Shown here one piece after another: positions 26,617 through 36,561 of a stretch of DNA of 64,000 nucleotides. The notes under the pieces were generated by a model. The model was not told the origin of the DNA. It saw only the letters and a program-made list of their open reading frames with translations, and made no database searches. The stretch comes from Pseudomonas sp. Irchel s3h17 (lineage in GTDB: Bacteria > Pseudomonadota > Gammaproteobacteria > Pseudomonadales > Pseudomonadaceae), in the NCBI RefSeq assembly GCF_900187505.1, contig NZ_FYDL01000004.1:257359-321358 (forward strand). Reading direction: 5' to 3'. A program made the position numbers and the translations under genes. Position 1 is the stretch's first letter. Every line of letters starts with the position of its first letter.

Positions 26617-28040
26617 AACGACAGCACACCACTGTACAGTCCATAGGAGGCCACCCCGGCGCCCGCGATGACACAGGCAAAGATGCCTTTCTCGAGGTGG
26701 GTGAACAGTGGCTGGCCCTGCTCCCGCTTGGCCTTGGCGAACAGAATCACCCCCGGCGCATACAGCAGCGCCGATAACAGCAGGTACTTGACCCCGCCGG
26801 CGTACAACAACCAGACCGCGTAACTGAGCGCGATGGCACCGATGATCAGGTCCTTGGTGCGCTCGGCGGACGCGTGCTCATAGGTTTCGCCACGCCCGCT
26901 CAACAACACCGCATAAGCCGCCGACCACAGGTAGGGCACCAGGATCATCGACGACGCCAGATAGATCAGGCTGGTGTAGGTGCCTTCGGAAAACAGGGTG
27001 ATCAGCAGGAAGATCTGGATCATCACGTTGGTCAGCCACAACGCGTTGACCGGCACGTGGTTGGCGTTTTCCTTTCTCAAAAACGCCGGCATGGTCTTGT
27101 CCCGGGCCGTGGCGAACAGGATCTCGGCGCACAGCAACGCCCACGATAGCAACGCGCCCAACAGGGAAACCGCCAGGCCGAGACTGATCAGCAACGCCCC
27201 CCATGGCCCGACAATGTGCTCCAGCACCGCCGCCAACGACGGGTTCTGCAGGTTGGCCAGTTCCGGCTGGGTCATGATGCCCAGCGACAACACGTTGACC
27301 AGCACCAGCAATGCCAGCACCCCGACAAATCCGATGACCGTGGCCCGGCCCACATCCGAACGCTTTTCGGCACGGGCCGAATAGACGCTCGCGCCCTCGA
27401 TGCCGATGAACACGAACACCGTGACCAGCATCATGTTGCGCACCTGATCCATCACGCTGCCGAAGTCCGGGTTGCTGTGCCCCCAGATGTCACGGGTGAA
27501 GACATCCGCCTTGAACGCCACCGCGGCAATCACGACGAACATCACCAGCGGCACGATCTTGGCGACGGTGGTCACCTGGTTGATGAACGCCGCCTCCTTG
27601 ATCCCGCGCATCACCAGAAAATGCACGGCCCACAGCAACAGCGAAGCGCAGCCGATGGCAATCGGCGTGTTGCCCTGGCCGAAAACCGGAAAGAAATATC
27701 CCAGGGTGCTGAACAGCAGCACGAAGTAGCCGACGTTCCCCAGCCAGGCGCTGATCCAGTAGCCCCAGGCAGAGGAGAAACCCATGTAGTCGCCAAAACC
27801 GGCCTTGGCGTAGGCATAAACCCCGGAGTCCAGTTCGGGCTTGCGGTTGGCCAGGGTCTGGAAGACAAACGCCAGGGTCAACATGCCCACGGCCGTGATG
27901 GCCCAACCGATCAGGATTGCCCCGGCGTCAGCGCGAGCCGCCATGTTTTGTGGCAAGGAGAAGATCCCCCCGCCAATCATCGAGCCAACCACCAGGGCGA
28001 TCAACGCACTGAGTCGTAGCTTTTGCGCCGGTTGCGACAT
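26613..28040 (-). CDS. Arginine/ornithine antiporter (ArcD paralogue)
   Basis: 475-residue APC-superfamily transporter with about twelve membrane segments. It starts with the APC signature [21 protein letters not shown] and has [21 protein letters not shown], both nearly identical to the divergent arcD at 28476. The two proteins can be aligned end to end, so this is a duplicate. It is not in the arc operon but divergent from it, 435 bp away, and leads into alkA with a 4-bp overlap. It may carry out the same arginine/ornithine exchange under different control, or take another basic amino acid. Confidence 0.88.
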   Translation of the reverse strand: MSQPAQKLRLSALIALVVGSMIGGGIFSLPQNMAARADAGAILIGWAITAVGMLTLAFVFQTLANRKPELDSGVYAYAKAGFGDYMGFSSAWGYWISAWLGNVGYFVLLFSTLGYFFPVFGQGNTPIAIGCASLLLWAVHFLVMRGIKEAAFINQVTTVAKIVPLVMFVVIAAVAFKADVFTRDIWGHSNPDFGSVMDQVRNMMLVTVFVFIGIEGASVYSARAEKRSDVGRATVIGFVGVLALLVLVNVLSLGIMTQPELANLQNPSLAAVLEHIVGPWGALLISLGLAVSLLGALLSWALLCAEILFATARDKTMPAFLRKENANHVPVNALWLTNVMIQIFLLITLFSEGTYTSLIYLASSMILVPYLWSAAYAVLLSGRGETYEHASAERTKDLIIGAIALSYAVWLLYAGGVKYLLLSALLYAPGVILFAKAKREQGQPLFTHLEKGIFACVIAGAGVASYGLYSGVLSL

Positions 28041-28475
28041 CGTTACCTCTCAAATCGACTGTTTGTCATGTTGGCGAACCATAACAAGGGTTCACCCGAT
28101 TAAATATCCAACGCGGCATATCGTTTATCAGATAAGGATAAAAATAGACCGCTTTTAGAACTATCTCATCTATACCGCCTGGGTATTTTCGCCAGTTTTA
28201 TGGCTTATTCCAGATAAATCCATGCTGTACTGAAAACAGACGCCAAAAATTTGCAGATTCTGGAAAACGAACTAGCTTCATACCCTGCGGCAATAGCAAC
28301 AATTCCCGTTCCAATCCATCCGAGGCCTCTGGGAGAGGCTTCTCAGCCCGTTTCGCGAGCATCCATAAGTCACTCATTAACAATGGAATGTCGCAATGAA
28401 CTGATCTACGTCAGCTGATGGAAATGCAAGCAGTTCTACTCTGTGGTCTCACTTCTCCTGCATTGGAGTCACGCA
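28041..28475. promoter_or_regulatory. Divergent intergenic region between the two arcD paralogues
   Basis: 435 bp without a convincing gene and clearly richer in A/T than its flanks. It should hold the promoters for both antiporter genes. The only clear site seen is an ANR/FNR-like palindrome at 28401-28414. A 61-codon open frame on the minus strand (28198-28383) has no recognisable family or start context and is not called as a gene. Confidence 0.6.
28401..28414. promoter_or_regulatory. ANR (FNR-like) box upstream of arcDABC
   Basis: CTGATCTACGTCAG is a near match to TTGAT-N4-ATCAA, with symmetric C/G end changes. Its centre is about 68 bp before the arcD ATG, which would fit activation from around -41 with a short leader. 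ANR control under low oxygen is established for arcDABC in P. aeruginosa; the site here is inferred. Confidence 0.55.
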
Positions 28476-29903
28476 ATGTCTGAATCTCCCGGAAAACTAC
28501 GACTTGGTGCCTTAGTCGCGCTGGTGGTCGGCTCAATGATTGGTGGCGGGATCTTCTCGTTGCCACAAAACATGGCGGCAAGTGCCGATGTCGGTGCCGT
28601 CCTGATTGGTTGGGCCATTACCGCTGTCGGTATGTTGACCCTGGCGTTTGTGTTCCAGACGCTGGCCAACCGCAAGCCTGACCTGGACGGCGGTGTCTAC
28701 GCCTACGCCAAGGCCGGTTTCGGCGACTATATGGGTTTTTCCTCCGCCTGGGGCTACTGGATCAGTGCCTGGCTGGGGAACGTCGGTTACTTCGTGCTGC
28801 TGTTCAGCACCCTGGGCTACTTCTTCCCGATTTTTGGGGAGGGCAATACCGTAGCCGCTGTGATCGGTGCCTCGGTGCTGTTGTGGGCCGTGCATTTCCT
28901 CGTCTTGCGGGGGATCAAGGAAGCGGCGTTCATCAACCTGGTGACCACCGTCGCCAAGGTCGTACCGCTGTTGCTGTTTGTCATGATCGCAGTGTTCGCG
29001 TTCAAGCTGGATATCTTCACCGCCGACATCTGGGGCCTGAAAAACCCTGACCTGGGCAGCGTGATGGACCAGGTGCGCAACATGATGCTGGTCACCGTCT
29101 GGGTGTTCATCGGTATCGAAGGCGCGAGCATCTTCTCCGCCCGTGCCGAAAAGCGTTCTGACGTCGGTAAAGCCACCGTGATCGGCTTCATCACCGTGCT
29201 GCTGTTCCTGGTGCTGGTGAACGTACTGTCGCTGGGCATCATGACCCAACCGGAACTGGCCAAACTGCAGAACCCATCGATGGCCGCCGTGCTTGAGCAT
29301 GTGGTCGGTCACTGGGGTGCGGTGCTGATCAGCGTCGGCCTGGTGATCTCCCTGCTCGGCGCACTGCTGTCGTGGGTCCTGTTGTGTGCGGAGATCATGT
29401 TCGCCGCCGCCAAAGACCACACCATGCCGGCGTTTTTGAGAAAGGAAAACGCCAACCACGTGCCGGTCAATGCCTTGTGGCTGACCAACGCGATGGTGCA
29501 GGTGTTCCTGATCATCACCCTGTTCTCGGCCAGTACTTACCTGTCGCTGATCTACCTCGCCACCTCGATGATCCTGGTGCCTTACCTGTGGTCGGCGGCC
29601 TACGCCCTGCTGCTGGCGGTGCGCGGCGAGACTTACGAGAACGCCCTGGCCGAACGCAAGAAGGACCTGATCATCGGCGGTATCGCCCTGATCTATGCGG
29701 TCTGGCTGATCTATGCCGGTGGGTTGAAGTACCTGCTGCTGTCCGCCCTGCTCTATGCCCCTGGCGTGATCCTGTTCGCCAAGGCCAAGCACGAGTTGGG
29801 CAAACCGGTTTTCACCAACGTCGAGAAGCTGATTTTCGCCATGGTGGTCGTTGGCGCCCTGGTGGCAGCCTACGGTCTCTACGACGGCTTCCTGACCCTG
29901 TAA
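28476..29903 (+). CDS. arcD: Arginine/ornithine antiporter of the arc operon
   Basis: Inner-membrane antiporter of 475 residues that takes up arginine and exports ornithine, first gene of arcDABC. The start is the ATG at 28476 behind TTGGAGTC; an ATG-like frame extension 33 bp upstream is not supported. APC signature [20 protein letters not shown], about twelve hydrophobic helices, [19 protein letters not shown] and [20 protein letters not shown] are seen. It is 37 bp from arcA. A close paralogue is transcribed divergently upstream. Confidence 0.95.
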   Translation: MSESPGKLRLGALVALVVGSMIGGGIFSLPQNMAASADVGAVLIGWAITAVGMLTLAFVFQTLANRKPDLDGGVYAYAKAGFGDYMGFSSAWGYWISAWLGNVGYFVLLFSTLGYFFPIFGEGNTVAAVIGASVLLWAVHFLVLRGIKEAAFINLVTTVAKVVPLLLFVMIAVFAFKLDIFTADIWGLKNPDLGSVMDQVRNMMLVTVWVFIGIEGASIFSARAEKRSDVGKATVIGFITVLLFLVLVNVLSLGIMTQPELAKLQNPSMAAVLEHVVGHWGAVLISVGLVISLLGALLSWVLLCAEIMFAAAKDHTMPAFLRKENANHVPVNALWLTNAMVQVFLIITLFSASTYLSLIYLATSMILVPYLWSAAYALLLAVRGETYENALAERKKDLIIGGIALIYAVWLIYAGGLKYLLLSALLYAPGVILFAKAKHELGKPVFTNVEKLIFAMVVVGALVAAYGLYDGFLTL

Positions 29904-29940
29904 CAACCAAGTTTGTATTGTCATCTGGAGGATCACTGTA

Positions 29941-31197
29941 ATGAGCACGGAAAAAGTTAAGTACGGCGTACATTCCGAAGCCGGCAAACTACGCAAAGTC
30001 ATGGTTTGCTCCCCGGGCCTGGCCCACCAGCGGCTGACCCCGAACAACTGTGACGAACTACTTTTCGATGACGTTATCTGGGTCAACCAGGCCAAGCGTG
30101 ACCACTTCGACTTCGTGACCAAGATGCGCGAGCGCGGTGTCGAAGTGCTGGAAATGCACAACCTGCTGACCGATACCATCCAGAACCCGGAAGCCCTGAA
30201 GTGGATTCTGGACCGCAAGATCACCCCGGACACCGTGGGTGTAGGCCTGTGCAACGAAGTACGCAGCTGGCTCGAAGGCCTTGAGCCACGCAAACTGGCC
30301 GAGTACCTGATTGGCGGTGTGGCCGGTGAAGACCTGCCGGACAGCGAAGGTTCCAGCGTCATCAAGATGTACCGCGACTACCTGGGCCACTCCAGCTTCC
30401 TGCTGCCGCCGCTGCCCAACACCCAGTTCACCCGCGACACCACCTGCTGGATCTACGGTGGCGTGACACTCAACCCGATGTACTGGCCGGCACGACGCCA
30501 GGAAACCCTGCTGACGACCGCCATCTACAAGTTCCACCCTGAGTTCACCGGTGCCGAGTTCGAAGTCTGGTATGGCGATCCGGACAAGGATCACGGCCAG
30601 GCCACCCTCGAAGGCGGCGACGTCATGCCTATCGGCAATGGCGTAGTGCTGATCGGCATGGGCGAGCGGACCTCGCGCCAGGCCATCGCCCAACTGGCCC
30701 AGTCGCTGTTCGCCAAAGGCGCCGTGGAGAAAGTCGTGGTCGCCGGCCTGCCGAAATCCCGCGCGGCGATGCACCTGGACACCGTGTTCAGCTTCTGCGA
30801 CCGCGACCTGGTCACTGTCTTCCCTGAAGTGGTCAAGGAAATCGTGCCGTTCGTGATTCGTCCTGACAGCAGCAAGCCTTATGGCATGGACGTGCGCCGG
30901 GAAAACAAATCCTTCCTCGACGTGGTGGCCGAGTCCCTCAACCTCAAGACCCTGCGCGTCGTGGAAACCGGTGGCAACAGCTTCGCCGCCGAACGCGAGC
31001 AGTGGGACGACGGCAACAACGTGGTGGCCGTGGAGCCTGGCGTGGTGATCGGTTACGACCGCAACACCTACACCAACACCCTGCTGCGCAAGGCCGGGAT
31101 CGAGGTCATCACCATCAGCGCCGGCGAGCTCGGCCGCGGCCGTGGCGGCGGCCACTGCATGACCTGCCCTATCGTGCGCGACCCAATCGATTACTAA
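29941..31197 (+). CDS. arcA: Arginine deiminase
   Basis: Hydrolyses arginine to citrulline and ammonia in the cytoplasm, the first step of fermentative arginine use. 418 residues, the usual length. Features: [19 protein letters not shown], the [18 protein letters not shown] substrate region, [21 protein letters not shown], and the C-terminal catalytic Cys in [14 protein letters not shown]. Strong ribosome-binding site GGAGGATC before the ATG. Confidence 0.97.
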   Translation: MSTEKVKYGVHSEAGKLRKVMVCSPGLAHQRLTPNNCDELLFDDVIWVNQAKRDHFDFVTKMRERGVEVLEMHNLLTDTIQNPEALKWILDRKITPDTVGVGLCNEVRSWLEGLEPRKLAEYLIGGVAGEDLPDSEGSSVIKMYRDYLGHSSFLLPPLPNTQFTRDTTCWIYGGVTLNPMYWPARRQETLLTTAIYKFHPEFTGAEFEVWYGDPDKDHGQATLEGGDVMPIGNGVVLIGMGERTSRQAIAQLAQSLFAKGAVEKVVVAGLPKSRAAMHLDTVFSFCDRDLVTVFPEVVKEIVPFVIRPDSSKPYGMDVRRENKSFLDVVAESLNLKTLRVVETGGNSFAAEREQWDDGNNVVAVEPGVVIGYDRNTYTNTLLRKAGIEVITISAGELGRGRGGGHCMTCPIVRDPIDY

Positions 31198-31204
31198 CCT
31201 TTAG

Positions 31205-31236
31205 CCAAGGCCCACGCTTATCCGGCGGGGCCTTGG
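31205..31236 (+). terminator. Intercistronic hairpin between arcA and arcB
   Basis: CCAAGGCCC and GGGCCTTGG form a perfect 9-bp stem with a 14-base loop just after the arcA stop. There is no run of T after it, so it is more likely an mRNA processing or stability hairpin than a full terminator, keeping arcA mRNA stable within the operon. Confidence 0.6.
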
Positions 31237-31264
31237 GGATAACCGAAACCCAAGGAGATCCAAA

Positions 31265-32275
31265 ATGGCTTTTAACATTCATAACCGCAATCTGCTGAGC
31301 CTGGAACACCACACCCCTCGCGAATTGCGCTATCTGCTCGACCTGTCCCGCGACCTCAAGCGCGCCAAGTACACCGGCACCGAGCAGCAACACCTCAAAG
31401 GCAACAACATCGCGTTGATCTTCGAAAAAACCTCGACCCGCACCCGCTGTGCGTTCGAAGTCGCGGCCTATGACCAGGGCGCCAACGTGACCTACATCGA
31501 CCCGAACTCCTCGCAGATCGGCCACAAAGAAAGCATGAAGGACACCGCCCGCGTGCTGGGGCGCATGTACGATGCCATCGAATACCGTGGCTTCAAGCAG
31601 GAAATCGTCGAAGAACTGGCCAAGTTTGCCGGTGTACCGGTGTTCAACGGCCTGACCGATGAGTACCACCCGACCCAAATGATCGCCGACGTCCTGACCA
31701 TGCGTGAGCACGCCGACAAGCCGATCCACGACATCAGCTACGCCTACCTGGGCGACGCGCGTAACAACATGGGTAACTCGCTGCTGCTGGTCGGCGCCAA
31801 GCTGGGCATGGACGTGCGGATCTGCGCTCCTAAAGCGCTGTGGCCGGCGGACGACCTGGTCGCTCGCTGCAAGCAATACGCAGAAGAAAGCGGTGCCCGC
31901 ATCACCCTGACCGATGACCCGAAAGCCGCGGTCAAAGGCGTGGACTTCATCCACACCGACGTCTGGGTCTCGATGGGCGAACCGGTTGAAGCCTGGGCCG
32001 AACGCATCAAGCAACTGCTGCCGTACCAGGTCAACGCTGAACTGATGAAAGCCACCGGCAACCCACGCACCAAGTTCATGCACTGCCTGCCGGCCTTCCA
32101 CAACAGCGACACCAAGATCGGCAAGCAGATCGCCGAGCAATACCCGCACCTGGCCAACGGTATCGAAGTCACTGACGACGTGTTCGAATCGCCGGCCTGC
32201 ATCGCCTTTGAGCAAGCGGAAAACCGCATGCACACCATCAAGGCGATCCTGGTATCGACCCTGGCTGACTTGTAA
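31265..32275 (+). CDS. arcB: Catabolic ornithine carbamoyltransferase
   Basis: Converts citrulline and phosphate to ornithine and carbamoyl phosphate. 336 residues. Carbamoyl-phosphate loop [36 protein letters not shown], and the ornithine-site [10 protein letters not shown] are present. Length and sequence match the catabolic dodecameric ArcB of pseudomonads rather than biosynthetic ArgF. Third gene of arcDABC. Confidence 0.96.
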   Translation: MAFNIHNRNLLSLEHHTPRELRYLLDLSRDLKRAKYTGTEQQHLKGNNIALIFEKTSTRTRCAFEVAAYDQGANVTYIDPNSSQIGHKESMKDTARVLGRMYDAIEYRGFKQEIVEELAKFAGVPVFNGLTDEYHPTQMIADVLTMREHADKPIHDISYAYLGDARNNMGNSLLLVGAKLGMDVRICAPKALWPADDLVARCKQYAEESGARITLTDDPKAAVKGVDFIHTDVWVSMGEPVEAWAERIKQLLPYQVNAELMKATGNPRTKFMHCLPAFHNSDTKIGKQIAEQYPHLANGIEVTDDVFESPACIAFEQAENRMHTIKAILVSTLADL

Positions 32276-32313
32276 CGGCTGACAACTGCCCGTTCCAACT
32301 GGAACGGGCTCCT

Positions 32314-32444
32314 GTGGCGAGGGAGCTTGCTCCCGCTCGGCGGCGGAGCCGTCGCAAACGCTTCAACCGCAATGCATCAGAGTGGCCGCATTGCAACCGA
32401 TTGCGAGCGCTACGCGCTCGAGCGCGAGCAAGCTCGCTCGCCAC
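32314..32444. repeat. REPIN between arcB and arcC
   Basis: GTGGCGAGGGAGCTTGCTCCCG and inverted GAGCGCGAGCAAGCTCGCTC flank about 85 bp. It lies inside the arc operon and may act on the relative level of arcC mRNA. Confidence 0.85.
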
Positions 32445-32494
32445 AGGAATCCGTCGTTTCCACGGTAAACGCTTTTCCTAGAAGGACTGCAATT

Positions 32495-33424
32495 ATGCGT
32501 ATCGTCGTTGCCTTGGGCGGTAACGCCCTCCTGCGTCGTGGTGAACCCATGACGGCGGACAATCAACGCGCCAATATCCGGATCGCCACCGAACAGATCG
32601 CCAAGATCCACCCTGGCAATCAACTGGTGATCGCTCACGGTAATGGCCCGCAAGTCGGCCTGCTGTCGTTGCAAGCTGCAGCCTACACCTCTGTCTCCCC
32701 TTATCCGCTGGACGTGCTCGGTGCCGAAACCGAAGGCATGATCGGCTACATCATCGAACAGGAACTGGGCAACCTGCTGGCCTTCGAGGTGCCGTTCGCG
32801 ACCCTCCTGACCCAGGTTGAAGTCGACGCCAACGATCCGGCGTTCAAGAACCCGAGCAAGCCGATCGGCCCGGTCTACACCAAGGCCGAAGCCGAAGCGC
32901 TGGCCGCCGAAAAAGGCTGGGCGATTGCCCCCGATGGCGACAAGTTCCGTCGCGTGGTGGCCAGTCCGAAACCCAAGCGCATCTTCGAGATCCGCCCGAT
33001 CAAGTGGTTGCTGGACCAGGGCAGTATCGTGATCTGCGCCGGCGGTGGCGGCATTCCGACCATGTACGACGAGAACCGCAAGCTCAAGGGCATCGAAGCG
33101 GTGATCGACAAGGACCTGTGCTCGGCGCTGCTGGCCGAACAGCTGGAAGGTGATCTGCTGGTCATCGCCACCGACGTCAATGCCGCGTACATCGACTTCG
33201 GCAAGCCGACCCAGAAAGCCATCGCCCAGGCACACCCGGACGAAATGGAAAAACTCGGCTTCGCGGCAGGCTCCATGGGCCCCAAGGTTCAAGCCGCCTG
33301 CGAGTTCGCTCGTAACACTGGCAAAGCCGCGGTAATCGGTTCACTCTCGGACATCGAAGCGATTGTCCAGGGTAAGGCCGGGACCCGCATCAGCACCGAA
33401 AAACCTGGTATCACTTACCTATAA
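32495..33424 (+). CDS. arcC: Carbamate kinase
   Basis: Makes ATP from carbamoyl phosphate and ADP, the energy-yielding step of the arginine deiminase pathway. 309 residues from the ATG at 32495 (GAAGGACTG upstream). N-terminal [20 protein letters not shown], the [13 protein letters not shown] motif, [13 protein letters not shown] and [12 protein letters not shown] are family marks. The upstream in-frame extension reads through the REPIN and is rejected. Confidence 0.96.
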   Translation: MRIVVALGGNALLRRGEPMTADNQRANIRIATEQIAKIHPGNQLVIAHGNGPQVGLLSLQAAAYTSVSPYPLDVLGAETEGMIGYIIEQELGNLLAFEVPFATLLTQVEVDANDPAFKNPSKPIGPVYTKAEAEALAAEKGWAIAPDGDKFRRVVASPKPKRIFEIRPIKWLLDQGSIVICAGGGGIPTMYDENRKLKGIEAVIDKDLCSALLAEQLEGDLLVIATDVNAAYIDFGKPTQKAIAQAHPDEMEKLGFAAGSMGPKVQAACEFARNTGKAAVIGSLSDIEAIVQGKAGTRISTEKPGITYL

Positions 33425-33485
33425 AAACCGACGGGGCAGGACGTGAGCCCGCCCCGCTTCAATGCCTTCGAAGGAGAAGACGCCC

Positions 33486-33848
33486 ATGGCTATGTTCGAG
33501 CCCGGTCACTTGCATATCGAGCGCCACGCGCTGAACAGGGACGACTTCAGCTACAACCTGCACATCACGTATGAAGTCAGCACCGATCCCCGGGATGGCA
33601 AGGGCATGTTGTTCAAGATGAACGGCATGATCGAGGGCAAGGAGGTCAAGGAGGAATTCTTCCTGCCCAAGGATCAGGCGTACAACTTTGCGAGCAACGT
33701 GACGAAAATCGCGGAAAAGTACGGCATCCCCAGAGAGGCCAGCAGCATCGGCTCGAAACACGTGCACTACGACAAGATGTTCGAAGACGTGAGGGTGCAA
33801 CTGAACATGAAATCCGGCGACCCGGTCAAACCGGAACACCTGGAATAA
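33486..33848 (+). CDS. DUF5064 family protein downstream of arcC
   Basis: Small soluble protein of 120 residues, start at ATG 33486 with AAGGAGAAG upstream. It reads MAMFEPGHLHIERHALNRDD, then a mixed alpha/beta segment with many charged residues and VKEEFFLPKDQAYNFASNV. I recognise it as the Pseudomonas-specific DUF5064 family of unknown function. It lies 61 bp after arcC on the same strand and may be co-transcribed with the arginine deiminase genes. Confidence 0.75.
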   Translation: MAMFEPGHLHIERHALNRDDFSYNLHITYEVSTDPRDGKGMLFKMNGMIEGKEVKEEFFLPKDQAYNFASNVTKIAEKYGIPREASSIGSKHVHYDKMFEDVRVQLNMKSGDPVKPEHLE

Positions 33849-33866
33849 CCGGCAGCACAACACCCC

Positions 33867-34079
33867 GTGGCGAGGGCGCAAGCTCGCGCTCGGCTGCGCT
33901 GCGGCCGCAATCCGCTTAGCGCAGCCGGTTTGTTGAGACACAGTGGCTAATGCCAGTCAGTTAAGAGAAATAAAGCCGAACACGAAACCCGTGGCGAGGG
34001 AGCTTGCTCCCGCTGGGGCGCAAAGCGACCCTGTTTTTGGGCTGCTACGCAGCCCAGCGGGAGCAAGCTCCCTCGCCAC
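33867..34079. repeat. REP elements in the arc/gcsR intergenic region
   Basis: The 438 bp between the DUF5064 gene and gcsR hold a single degenerate REP at about 33867-33910 (GTGGCGAGGGCGCAAGCTCG) and a full REPIN at 33991-34079 (GTGGCGAGGGAGCTTGCTCCC with inverted GGGAGCAAGCTCCCTCGCCAC). A further partial copy (CCGGAGCAAGCGCCCTTGCTAC) lies near 34160. Two copies of a TTAAnTGA(C/T)CGGCATTAG-like stretch also recur around 33950 and 34108. No gene was found here. Confidence 0.8.
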
Positions 34080-34286
34080 GGGTACTATGTTCGGCTGGTC
34101 TTCGGCTTAACTGATCGGCATTAGACACAGTGGCTTCTTTTCGGACGGCCTTGCCGTCCGGCCGGAGCAAGCGCCCTTGCTACATCCTGATTTCCCCCAC
34201 GCATCCGCTACGTGGGATTTCACCTAATCCCCCCGCTCCAAGGCATAATTGCCACCCTCCGCACTGCAGAACACTGAAACCGCCCC

Positions 34287-35795
34287 ATGCGTATCCACGT
34301 CAGCTTCATCGACCGCGTCGGCATTACCCAGGAAGTCCTGGCCTTGCTCGGCGGGCGAAATCTCAACCTGGATGCGGTGGAAATGGTCCCGCCGAACGTT
34401 TACATCGATGCCCCGACCCTCAGCCCTCAAGTGCATGAAGAGTTGCGCGATGCGCTGTTCAGCGTACGCGGCGTGCAAGCGGTCACCGTGGTCGACATCC
34501 TTCCCGGCCAGCGTCGGCACCTGCAACTCGATGCATTGCTGGCGGCCATGACCGACCCGGTGCTGGCCCTCGACAGTGCCGGCAACATCCTGCTGGCCAA
34601 CCCGGCACTGATTGCCCTGTACGGCCGTGAGCCGGCCGGGGAAAGCGTGACCGAGTTGTTTGCCGACCCAGCGCTGCTCGACGCCCTGCTCGAACACGGC
34701 TTTCGCCTGGCGCTGCGCGAGATCACGGTCAATGGCCAGACCTTGCTGCTGGACGCGACACCGATCACCGATGCCGGCGCCCTGTTGACCCTGTACCAAC
34801 CCAACCGTATTGGCGAACAACTCTCGGCACTGCACCACGATCACGCCGAAGGGTTCGATGCCTTGCTTGGCGAGTCCCCGGTCATTCGCACCCTCAAGGC
34901 CCGCGCGCAACGGGTCGCGGCCCTCGATGCACCGCTGCTGATCCAGGGTGAAACCGGCACCGGCAAGGAGTTGGTGGCCCGCGCCTGCCACGCCATCAGC
35001 GCCCGGTACAGCGCGTCATTCCTGGCGCTGAACTGCGCGGCATTGCCGGAAAACCTCGCCGAAAGCGAGCTGTTCGGCTATGCCCCCGGCGCCTTCACCG
35101 GCGCGCAACGGGGCGGCAAGCCGGGGCTGATGGAGCTGGCGAACCAGGGCACGGTGTTTCTCGACGAGATCGGCGAGATGTCGCCGTACCTGCAGGCCAA
35201 GTTGCTGCGCTTCCTCAACGACGGCAGCTTCCGCCGGGTGGGCGGTGATCGTGAGATCAAGGTCAATGTACGGATCCTCAGTGCGACCCACCGTGACCTG
35301 GAAAAAATGGTCAGCGAGGGCCAGTTCCGCGAAGACCTGTTCTACCGCCTCAACGTGCTCAACGTCGAAGTGCCGCCGCTGCGCGAGCGCGGCCAGGACA
35401 TTCTGTTGCTGGCGCGCTACTTCATGCAGCAGGCCTGTGCGCAGATCCAGCGCCCGGTCTGCCGCCTGGCGCCCGGCACCTACCCGGCCCTGCTCGGCAA
35501 CCGCTGGCCGGGCAATGTGCGGCAGTTGCAGAACGTGATTTTCCGCGCGGCCGCGATCTGCGAAAGCAGCCTGGTGGACATCGGCGACCTGGATATCGCC
35601 GGCACTTCCGTGGCACGGCAAGGCGACAGCGAGGTCGACAGCCTGGAGCAAGCCATGGAGTCGTTCGAAAAGACCCTGCTGGAAAAGCTCTACGTCAATT
35701 ACCCCTCGACCCGCCAACTGGCCAGCCGCCTGCAAACCTCCCACACCGCCATCGCTCATCGGCTACGCAAGTACGGGATTCCCGGCAAGGTCTGA
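34287..35795 (+). CDS. gcsR: TyrR/PhhR-type sigma-54 activator of glycine cleavage genes
   Basis: 502 residues. An N-terminal ACT-like domain (MRIHVSFIDRVGITQEVLAL) and PAS domain (about 80-165) precede an AAA+ domain with Walker A GETGTGKE (221-228) and an intact GAFTGA loop (268-273) for contacting sigma-54. The C-terminus is a TyrR-type helix-turn-helix (STRQLASRLQTSHTAIAHRL). The intact GAFTGA means it can activate sigma-54 promoters, unlike E. coli TyrR. It lies directly upstream of gcvH-gcvP-sdaA-gcvT, the arrangement of glycine-sensing GcsR in P. aeruginosa, and the matching operator repeats and -24/-12 promoter are present downstream. Confidence 0.9.
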   Translation: MRIHVSFIDRVGITQEVLALLGGRNLNLDAVEMVPPNVYIDAPTLSPQVHEELRDALFSVRGVQAVTVVDILPGQRRHLQLDALLAAMTDPVLALDSAGNILLANPALIALYGREPAGESVTELFADPALLDALLEHGFRLALREITVNGQTLLLDATPITDAGALLTLYQPNRIGEQLSALHHDHAEGFDALLGESPVIRTLKARAQRVAALDAPLLIQGETGTGKELVARACHAISARYSASFLALNCAALPENLAESELFGYAPGAFTGAQRGGKPGLMELANQGTVFLDEIGEMSPYLQAKLLRFLNDGSFRRVGGDREIKVNVRILSATHRDLEKMVSEGQFREDLFYRLNVLNVEVPPLRERGQDILLLARYFMQQACAQIQRPVCRLAPGTYPALLGNRWPGNVRQLQNVIFRAAAICESSLVDIGDLDIAGTSVARQGDSEVDSLEQAMESFEKTLLEKLYVNYPSTRQLASRLQTSHTAIAHRLRKYGIPGKV

Positions 35796-35812
35796 GCCCC
35801 GATAACGGCCCC

Positions 35813-35840
35813 GTGGCGAGGGAGCAAGCCCCTTCGCCAC
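35813..35840. repeat. Single short REP after gcsR
   Basis: GTGGCGAGGGAGCAAGCC and CTTCGCCAC form one imperfect palindrome 18 bp after the gcsR stop. It may serve as a transcript end. Confidence 0.65.
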
Positions 35841-35887
35841 AATTGAGCACAAGGCACCGGTTCTTCGCGCCAAAAGCGACCTCCACC

Positions 35888-35924
35888 TGTACTGAAAGCG
35901 CTACAGCGGAACGATATCGCTACA
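35888..35924. promoter_or_regulatory. Two adjacent GcsR-type operator repeats
   Basis: TGTACTGAAAGCGCTACA (35888-35905) and CGGAACGATATCGCTACA (35907-35924) are 18-bp imperfect inverted repeats one base apart. They agree with the form I recall for GcsR sites, TGTAACG-N4-CGTTCCG read on either strand. They lie about 150-180 bp upstream of the -24/-12 promoter, a normal enhancer distance. Confidence 0.6.
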
Positions 35925-35987
35925 CACCCCCTTCAGCGTGGCTACGCAAGGCTTTGATCCCCATAGGCTTTTTTCCACCCCTTGTTC

Positions 35988-36005
35988 TGTAGCGATTTCG
36001 CTACA
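35988..36005. promoter_or_regulatory. Perfect palindromic GcsR-type operator
   Basis: TGTAGCGATTTCGCTACA is a perfect 7-4-7 inverted repeat of the same pattern as the two sites at 35888-35924 and lies about 65 bp upstream of the sigma-54 promoter. It is the best candidate for the main activator site of the gcv operon. Confidence 0.65.
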
Positions 36006-36069
36006 GATGTATTCGCCCGCCCTCCAAAAACAATTCGTAACTTATTGATTTGAAACAATTTAATAACGT

Positions 36070-36085
36070 TGGCCGCGATTTTGCT
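36070..36085 (+). promoter_or_regulatory. Sigma-54 (-24/-12) promoter of gcvH-gcvP-sdaA-gcvT
   Basis: TGGCCGCGATTTTGCT has the invariant GG and GC dinucleotides exactly ten bases apart (GG 36071-36072, GC 36083-36084), as required by sigma-54 polymerase. The gcvH ATG is 82 bp downstream. A sigma-54 activator gene with an intact GAFTGA loop lies just upstream. Confidence 0.75.
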
Positions 36086-36166
36086 TTGTAACCATTCATA
36101 AAACAGGGCCTTGCCCGAACAATCCATCGCGTCCACCAGACAAGTCTGGCCCCCTGAGGAGTTTCC

Positions 36167-36550
36167 ATGAGCGAGTTGCGTTTTACTGAAGATCACGAAT
36201 GGCTGCGTACCGAAGCTGACGGCAGCGTTACAGTCGGCATCACCGCGTTCGCCCAGAACGCCCTGGGGGACGTTGTTTACGTACAGCTGCCAGAACTGCA
36301 GTCCTACGAGCAAGGCGCCGAAGCCTCCACCGTTGAATCGGTCAAGGCCGCCAGCGGCGTGTACATGCCGTTGACCGGTGAAGTCGTCGAAACCAACTCG
36401 GCACTCGAAGGCAACCCTGAGCTGGTCAACGAAGACCCGCTGGGCCAAGGCTGGTTCTTCCGCTTCATTCCGGCGGACGCCGGCGCTGTCGGCCAACTGC
36501 TGGACCAGGACGCCTACGACCGCCTGATCAAAGCCCAAGCCGAAGCCTGA
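36167..36550 (+). CDS. gcvH: Glycine cleavage system H protein
   Basis: Lipoyl carrier of the glycine cleavage complex, 127 residues. The fold is typical ([20 protein letters not shown]), with the lipoylated Lys60 in [13 protein letters not shown] and a C-terminal helix ([14 protein letters not shown]). First gene of the sigma-54 operon, 11 bp from gcvP. It shuttles the aminomethyl group from GcvP to GcvT. Confidence 0.97.
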   Translation: MSELRFTEDHEWLRTEADGSVTVGITAFAQNALGDVVYVQLPELQSYEQGAEASTVESVKAASGVYMPLTGEVVETNSALEGNPELVNEDPLGQGWFFRFIPADAGAVGQLLDQDAYDRLIKAQAEA

Positions 36551-36561
36551 GGAGACCGCAC

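Noticed and set aside
28198..28383. 61-codon minus-strand frame between the arcD paralogues
   Set aside because: No family likeness and no clear ribosome-binding site. It lies in a promoter region.
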